From JABGQS01 sp963666505 (GTDB lineage: Bacteria > Bacillota > Clostridia > Christensenellales > SZUA-584), in assembly GCA_963666505.2 (NCBI GenBank), contig CAXXXL010000005.1:121860-185859 (forward strand): a stretch of DNA of 64,000 nt, given 5' to 3'. Below the pieces are notes generated by a model. The model was not told the DNA's origin. It ran no database searches and saw only the letters and a list, made by a program, of their open reading frames with translations. Numbering within the stretch: the stretch's first letter is position 1; each line of letters begins with the position of its first letter. This document shows positions 60,631-64,000 of this stretch, in pieces. Both the position numbers and the translations under genes were made by a program.

Positions 60631-62023
60631 ATGAAGAGATTATTGCTACTACTCTTAGTTCTTTGCATGGTTCTTGCAGCATTTACCGGTTGTACTAAAG
60701 ATGCTGTAGACGACACTGCAGACGACATGGCTGATGACACTGCGGATACTGCTGATACAGCAGACACTGTAGATGACACTGCGGATACTGCTGATACGTC
60801 GGATGACATGCAGGACAAAGAAAATGTTACCATCGAAGTGTTCATGGTTGGTAACGGCTGGGTAGACCAGTGGCCGGACATGAAAGCTAAGTTCGAAGCG
60901 GAGTATCCATGGATAGAGGTTATCGAAGTTGGCACTGGACCGGAAGCCGGGTTCCTTGCAAGCCGCATGGCTGCAAACGATATTCCCGACATCGTTTCTG
61001 TTGACAACACACAGGTAAGCTACGATGCAGTTGACGCTGGGCTGATTCAGGACCTTTCAGACCTGGATGTAACACAGAATATACCTCAGGCATATCTGGA
61101 TGCGTTCACTCGTGACGGCAAGATATTCGGTCTCACACAGGGCGCTGCATTCACTTGCTTGTACCTCAACATGGCTGCACTGAGAGAAGCTGGCTGGGAT
61201 GCTCCTCCTGCAGACTTTGATGAGCTCGTACAGTGCTGTGCAGACATTGAAGCCAACACTGACTATGAGCCGCTGACGGGTAGCCGGCGACAAAACTACC
61301 ACCTGCCTGGATGATATACGAAGGTATAATCGCCAACGAAGTGTGTCCCGAATGGGGACCGGGTGTCTATGAAGAAAAAGTTCAAAGCCGGTGAAATAGA
61401 CTTCAGCGCATATCCGGATGCAACAGCTAAGTTTGCTGCAATAGCGCCTTACTTTGTTCCAGGAAGCGCATCAAACACTGAAGACGACGTAACTGCTGCT
61501 ATGACAGACGGCGTTGCAGCAATGGCAATAGCTGGCAACTGGACGGCAGCTCCGATGATCGATGGTATTACAACTGCTACAGGAGACGAAGCTGACGCAG
61601 CTGTAATACCTTGTTCCGTTCAATGACCCGGGCGAGCAGGTATGGATTTCTATATCTCCGGAAACTGCTTGGGGTCTGTCCGCTGTAGACGAAGGCGAAG
61701 CTCTTAATGAAGCTCGTGTATTATTCTTCAACTGGGTAATGCAGCCGGAGAACTTCAGCATAGTTCAGAATGCACGTGGTACAGTTCCGGTTCTTACAAC
61801 ACTGACTGAAGATCAGATTGTTCTTCCAGATGCTATCAAAGCTGTAGTTGGTCCGATGAACGATGCACCGTTCGTACTAATGGGATTCAACCTTTGGACA
61901 GAAACTTTCAGAGACGCTGCATGTACTGCAATAAGAGACGTCATCGGTGGAAACAAGACTGCTGATGAAGCTGTACAGATAATGACTGATACACTTGCTA
62001 CATCAAACAGAACAACCGAATAA
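60631..62023 (+). pseudogene. Sugar ABC transporter substrate-binding lipoprotein with four apparent +1 frameshifts
   Basis: The reading frame changes four times, yet conserved-looking protein sequence continues throughout. Each change fits one extra base: GGG near 61278, the run CCTGCCTGG near 61302, AAAAA at 61375-61379 and TT at 61611. Removing four bases gives about 462 residues. The product has a signal peptide with lipobox FTGC, a Thr-Ala-Asp repeat linker, and a family 1 type solute-binding body (SVDNTQVSYDAVDAGLIQDL, AIAGNWTAAPMI, NWVMQPEN). It precedes two permease genes. This may be sequencing error rather than a dead gene. Confidence 0.8.
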
Positions 62024-62042
62024 TCAAGTATCGATTGTTACC

Positions 62043-62065
62043 AAGGGGAGCATAATGCTCCCCTT
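62043..62065 (+). other. Strong hairpin between binding-protein and permease genes
   Basis: AAGGGGAGCAT-A-ATGCTCCCCTT forms a stem of at least 8 bp with no T run after it. In sugar operons such hairpins often protect the upstream binding-protein mRNA; that role is inferred. Confidence 0.6.
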
Positions 62066-62148
62066 AGTAATACTGGCAGGAATATTACCTTATATTTTTT
62101 ATCACAGAGAACCGGTCATAAGAAAGTAAATTTGAGGGAGAGTTTCCT

Positions 62149-63078
62149 ATGGAGCAAATAGCAGGAACAAAAAAGAAACACCGAACTAAATTTGAAACAA
62201 AACGTACGTGGACAGGAATACTATTTTTACTGCCGTGCACAATTCTGGTTGTGATGTTTATAATAGTTCCGGTCATCAACGTCGTAAGATATAGCTTTAA
62301 TGAATCGAGTATTGCAAATGCTTCTGACATGACCTTTGTCGGACTCGACAATTACAAAGCAGTACCTCAAACCGAAGGATTCAATGAAATGATAACGGCG
62401 ACGGTAGTTTTTGCGATTGGAGTAACCATAGTGACTGTTGGGGTGGCGTTTATCGTTGCGCTTGCCCTTGACAAGCGAGGCAAAGGATATATAAACAGAG
62501 GTTTTATGAGGGCGCTGTGGTTTTTCCCGGCACTTCTCAGCGCACTTATCGTGGGTATACTTTGGCGAATAATGTACCACTATACCAACGGTGTTATAAA
62601 TAAAACACTTGTGAGCTTTGGCGCAGAAAGGGTCAACTGGCTTGAAACGCCGTGGCTTACTAACTTTGCGGTCATTATTGCAGCGGTATGGCTGCTTATG
62701 GGGCTGTGCATCGTCATATTCCTGGCCGGTCTTCAGAGCATACCAAACGAGCTTTACGAAGCTGCACGTATTGACGGAGCGAGCAAACGGCAGATAAGAA
62801 GAAGCATAACGATACCCATGATGGCGCCTGCAATAACTATAAACGTTCTTACTACTTCAATAGCGGCTTTCAAAATGTATGAGCTGCCATGGTTTATTTC
62901 ACTGGGACTTCCCGGATATTCTACGAGGCTGCTGACACAACGAATATATTTTTATGGATTTGAAGCGACCAACCTTATGGGTATAGGCGCAGCGCTGTCG
63001 GTTATATTGATTATAGTCATAACATTGATTTCGCTTGTCCAGTTGTTCGTACTACGTAGAAGGGAGAACATTTACTGA
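62149..63078 (+). CDS. Sugar ABC transporter permease, MalF/UgpA type
   Basis: A 309-residue membrane protein with six main helices. A basic N-terminus (TKKKHRTKFETKRT) is followed by the first helix. The loop that contacts the ATPase is the EAA motif, ELYEAARIDGASKRQIRRS, near residue 205. It pairs with the next permease. GGGAG precedes the start. It lies 125 bases after the binding-protein gene. Confidence 0.95.
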   Translation: MEQIAGTKKKHRTKFETKRTWTGILFLLPCTILVVMFIIVPVINVVRYSFNESSIANASDMTFVGLDNYKAVPQTEGFNEMITATVVFAIGVTIVTVGVAFIVALALDKRGKGYINRGFMRALWFFPALLSALIVGILWRIMYHYTNGVINKTLVSFGAERVNWLETPWLTNFAVIIAAVWLLMGLCIVIFLAGLQSIPNELYEAARIDGASKRQIRRSITIPMMAPAITINVLTTSIAAFKMYELPWFISLGLPGYSTRLLTQRIYFYGFEATNLMGIGAALSVILIIVITLISLVQLFVLRRRENIY

Positions 63079-63968
63079 TGCAAAAAGGTAAAGTTAAAAA
63101 TATAGATGCTAACACAGGAAAAAGAAGAAGATCCAGCAGAGAAGGAAGCATTATAGGCAGAATCATAGGTGAGATAGTTTTAGCAGTAAGCACGGTTATT
63201 GTGTGGATACCGATATATTACTTTATTATCGGTGCGTTTAAAGAGCGCACGGACATCGTCAAGTTCCCTCTCAAGATGACATTTGCGACAATGTCCTTCA
63301 ATAACATTGCTGAGACCATAGAGAAAATGGATTTCTTCAATGCCCTGAAAAACACAGGGCTGATAACTTTAGGCGGGCTTCTGCTGGTAATAGCATTTGG
63401 TTCGATTGCCGGTTTTGCACTGGCAAGAATCAGAAGGAAGGGCTTTCGGATATATTACGGAGCGCTGATTGCGCTGATGGTTGTCCCCTTTATCGGCGTT
63501 TTGATTTCGCTTATAAGACTGACCGTAACACTTAATCTTTATAATACACTCTGGGCGGGTATACTGATACAGGCAGCGTGGAACCTGCCGTTTGCGGTGT
63601 TCCTTTATACAGGGTTTATCCGGGCGCTGCCCAAAGAACTCGAGGAAGCAGCGTATGTGGACGGATGCTCTATGTTCCGTGTATATTTCAACATTTTTCT
63701 GCCGATGCTTGCGCCCGTTACTGCGACGTGTGCCATACGTACGGGTATAGGTATCTGGAACGACTATCTCTTGAGTTTGACGGTGTTGAACGATTCATAT
63801 ACACCGACGCTGATGGTTGCTGTTCAAAGCTTCTTTGGCGACAGAAACAGCGAATACGGTCTTGCGTTTGCGGGCATACTGCTTGCTGCTCTGCCTATAA
63901 TGATAATGTTTATATTCCTGCAGAAGTATTTCATAAAAGGAATTGCTGCAGGTGCAGTGAAAGGATAA
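63078..63968 (+). CDS. Sugar ABC transporter permease, MalG/UgpE type
   Basis: A 296-residue permease with about six membrane helices. Its EAA loop reads ELEEAAYVDGCSMFRVYFNI, near residue 185. The start codon overlaps the stop of the first permease by one base (TGATG), so the two are made together. With the binding protein and the MsmK-type ATPase they would form one importer. The sugar cannot be read from the sequence. Confidence 0.95.
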   Translation: MQKGKVKNIDANTGKRRRSSREGSIIGRIIGEIVLAVSTVIVWIPIYYFIIGAFKERTDIVKFPLKMTFATMSFNNIAETIEKMDFFNALKNTGLITLGGLLLVIAFGSIAGFALARIRRKGFRIYYGALIALMVVPFIGVLISLIRLTVTLNLYNTLWAGILIQAAWNLPFAVFLYTGFIRALPKELEEAAYVDGCSMFRVYFNIFLPMLAPVTATCAIRTGIGIWNDYLLSLTVLNDSYTPTLMVAVQSFFGDRNSEYGLAFAGILLAALPIMIMFIFLQKYFIKGIAAGAVKG

Positions 63969-63981
63969 AAGCATAGCTTAC

Positions 63982-64000
63982 AGGAGGAAAAACTAAATGA
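63982..64000 (+). CDS. Start of the next gene in the transporter operon
   Basis: AGGAGG (63982-63987) is followed nine bases later by ATG at 63997-63999; the coding sequence continues outside the window. It is probably part of the sugar operon. Confidence 0.55.

Overview
The window looks like a chromosomal segment of an anaerobic, Gram-positive-type bacterium of the class Clostridia. I infer this from the gene orders rpmE-yqhQ-prmC-prfA, rpmH-rnpA-yidD-yidC-jag, rpoB-rpoC-L7Ae-rpsL-rpsG-fusA-tuf and rlmH next to a YycJ-type hydrolase. Supporting signs are frequent TTG and GTG starts, strong AGGAGG-type ribosome binding sites, an anaerobe-type oxygen defence pair (superoxide reductase and rubrerythrin), DnaD/DnaI-type primosome proteins and LytR-CpsA-Psr proteins. 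Almost every gene is intact and densely packed. I see no prophage, insertion sequence, CRISPR array, tRNA or rRNA gene.

Layout. 1-4.2 kb: end of a class IV aminotransferase, then rpmE, yqhQ, prmC and prfA. 4.2-6.7 kb (minus): a clostripain-family lipoprotein followed by an acetyltransferase. 6.8-7.8 kb: desulfoferrodoxin and rubrerythrin behind a perfect PerR/Fur-like palindrome. 8-12.5 kb: an LCP protein with a Thr-Pro-Ala repeat tail, an AraC regulator, a PIG-L family protein and a YeiH-type transporter. 12.6-17.9 kb (minus): a split, archaeal-type glutamate synthase in five genes (amidotransferase, FMN subunit, four-cluster ferredoxin, FAD oxidoreductase, GXGXG domain) behind a long structured leader. 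18-27.5 kb (minus): a DUF4173-like membrane protein, a PatB aminotransferase, a KtrA/KtrB potassium system, a PHP phosphatase, a class II aldolase and a calcium-type P-ATPase. 27.7-30.4 kb: the rpmH-jag membrane insertion cluster, without dnaA beside it. 30.4-35.1 kb (minus): a DnaD-like protein with four predicted DnaD repeats, a DnaI-like loader, PepF and an acetyltransferase. 35.3-39.8 kb: murA, a cold-shock gene, rlmH, an MBL hydrolase, cobO and one unknown gene. 40-53 kb: RNA polymerase and str operon genes. 53-57 kb: a second LCP protein and a two-component system. 57-64 kb: a sugar ABC uptake region with its ATPase, a DUF624 protein, a DeoR regulator, a binding-protein gene carrying four apparent single-base insertions, and two permeases.

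How the parts fit: most of the window is core information processing (translation, transcription, replication initiation, protein insertion). Between these blocks sit metabolic and stress modules with their own recognisable switches: a PerR-like box, a candidate leader RNA on glutamate synthase, and a palindrome overlapping the DeoR promoter. I found no clearly new multi-gene system. The best leads are the glutamate synthase leader RNA, the four-repeat DnaD protein, the frameshifted binding-protein gene, the DeoR operator and the unexplained 0.6 kb noncoding stretch before the two-component system.
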